64,000 nucleotides of DNA, from assembly GCF_048595595.1 (NCBI RefSeq), contig NZ_CP184347.1. One strand, given 5' to 3'. The position numbers and the translations under genes are program-made. The notes under the pieces are model-generated. The model saw only the letters and a program-made list of their open reading frames with translations. It was not told where the DNA came from and ran no database searches. The stretch's first letter is position 1. Every line of letters begins with the position of its first letter. This stretch comes from Bacteroides pyogenes_A. Lineage in GTDB: Bacteria; Bacteroidota; Bacteroidia; Bacteroidales; Bacteroidaceae. Positions 63,148-64,000 of this stretch are shown here, in pieces.

Positions 63148-64000
63148 TTATCCAAAGCAAATCCCCATTCGACGTCCTTGAATTACCAGATCGTGATCTT
63201 CGGTAACCAGCTTCAATTTACCTGCCACTTCTTCGAGAGGAATAGACGAAATCTCATTCCCTTTCAAAGCAATCATACGGCCGAACTCACCTTTGGCGAT
63301 CAGTTCTGTGGCATGCCCTCCCATGCGAGTGGACAGATTACGATCGAAAGGCGTAGGCGAACCGCCCCGCTGGATATATCCAAGCACCGTCTCACGGGTT
63401 TCAATACCGGTTTCATATTCTATTTCCTGTGCGATATAAGCTGCGGCACGTTTTCCCCTATCTGTCACAATACCTTCCGCCACCACTACGATGGAGTAAG
63501 GCTTTCCTTTTTTTAAGCGCTCTAAAATCGTGGCTCCTACATTCTTTATATTATAAGGAATTTCGGGAACAAGAATTACGTCTCCTCCGCCTGCCATTCC
63601 CGAATATAAGGCAATCCATCCGGCTTTATGCCCCATTACTTCGATTACCATTACCCGTTTGTGCGAACTGGCGGTAGAATGCAACCGATCAATGGCATCG
63701 GTCGCAATCGTTACCGCAGAATCGAACCCGAAAGAGAAATCCGTTCCCCAAATATCATTATCAATAGTCTTGGGCACAGAAACGACATTCACTCCCAAAG
63801 CGGCAAATTTAGCGGCTGTCTTTTGCGTACCGTTTCCTCCGATACACACCAGACAGTCTAACCCCATCTCCCGTATATTCCTTACAATCAGAGCCGGTTT
63901 ATCCACGTCAGATACAAGCCCGCCTTTTTTGAAAGGTTTCTCGCGTGACGTACCCAGCATGGTTCCTCCCAAGTTGAGCAAACCGGACATCGATTTATCT
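63148..64000 (-). CDS. pfkA: 6-phosphofructokinase, N-terminus cut by window edge
   Basis: This is the last 284 residues of ATP-dependent phosphofructokinase; the frame continues past base 64000. Visible parts are CLVCIGGNGTQKTAAKFAAL (nucleotide site), VSVPKTIDNDIWGTDFSFGF (catalytic Asp and substrate site), VMVIEVMGHKAGWIALYSG and RETVLGYIQRGGSPTPFDRN (fructose-6-phosphate and effector site). It is convergent with rnc across 145 bp in which no terminator was recognised. Confidence 0.95.
   Translation of the reverse strand, partial: DKSMSGLLNLGGTMLGTSREKPFKKGGLVSDVDKPALIVRNIREMGLDCLVCIGGNGTQKTAAKFAALGVNVVSVPKTIDNDIWGTDFSFGFDSAVTIATDAIDRLHSTASSHKRVMVIEVMGHKAGWIALYSGMAGGGDVILVPEIPYNIKNVGATILERLKKGKPYSIVVVAEGIVTDRGKRAAAYIAQEIEYETGIETRETVLGYIQRGGSPTPFDRNLSTRMGGHATELIAKGEFGRMIALKGNEISSIPLEEVAGKLKLVTEDHDLVIQGRRMGICFG

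Overview
The window is chromosomal DNA of a Bacteroides-type gut bacterium (phylum Bacteroidota). The evidence is four SusC/SusD pairs (one SusD cut by the left edge), ECF sigma/FecR pairs wired to SusC proteins with an STN signalling domain, a one-protein hybrid two-component regulator, a SusR-like regulator, a serine-type sulfatase, and promoters of the Bacteroides TTTG-N20-TAnnTTTG type with few Shine-Dalgarno sites. The species cannot be fixed by eye.

Layout. (1) 1-6495, minus: the end of one glycan-uptake system, ECF sigma > FecR anti-sigma > STN-SusC > SusD. (2) 7116-8951, minus: an MsbA-like ABC exporter. (3) 9329-23735, plus: a hybrid two-component regulator, then a second ECF sigma > FecR > STN-SusC > SusD system with two discoidin-like surface lipoproteins and no enzyme of its own. 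(4) 24067-43772, minus: a larger polysaccharide-utilization region with a SusR-like regulator, SusC/SusD pair 2, a split LysO-type amino-acid exporter followed 20 nt later by a GH2 beta-galactosidase and a GH63-like glycosidase, then SusC/SusD pair 1 with a serine-type sulfatase. A sulfated, galactose-containing glycan is a reasonable guess for the substrate. (5) 43886-57026: a surface-glycan (probably lipooligosaccharide) cluster on the minus strand with glycosyltransferases of families 2, 4, 9 and 87-like, GtrA, a polysaccharide deacetylase, a WaaP-like kinase and DUF4254. One GT4 gene (51699-52835) runs the other way. (6) 57145-64000: housekeeping genes pdxB, an alpha/beta-hydrolase lipoprotein, purN, acpP, fabF, rnc and pfkA (cut by the right edge).

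The most unusual non-coding signal is a set of intergenic repeat arrays with a strict 22-bp step. A GTTTCCC-type array occurs twice, in inverted orientation 44 kb apart (6779-6865 and 51191-51277). A different TATATATG array of five 22-bp steps lies upstream of a susC gene (30906-31001). Three further direct-repeat pairs are spaced 66, 66 and 69 bp, about three steps, and a fourth 65 bp; three of these pairs sit in the 824-bp gene-free island at 50875-51698. The 145-residue gene at 53873-54310 looks like an LtaS/sulfatase-type membrane enzyme whose whole catalytic middle has been deleted in frame.

No tRNA, rRNA, CRISPR array, insertion sequence or phage gene was seen.
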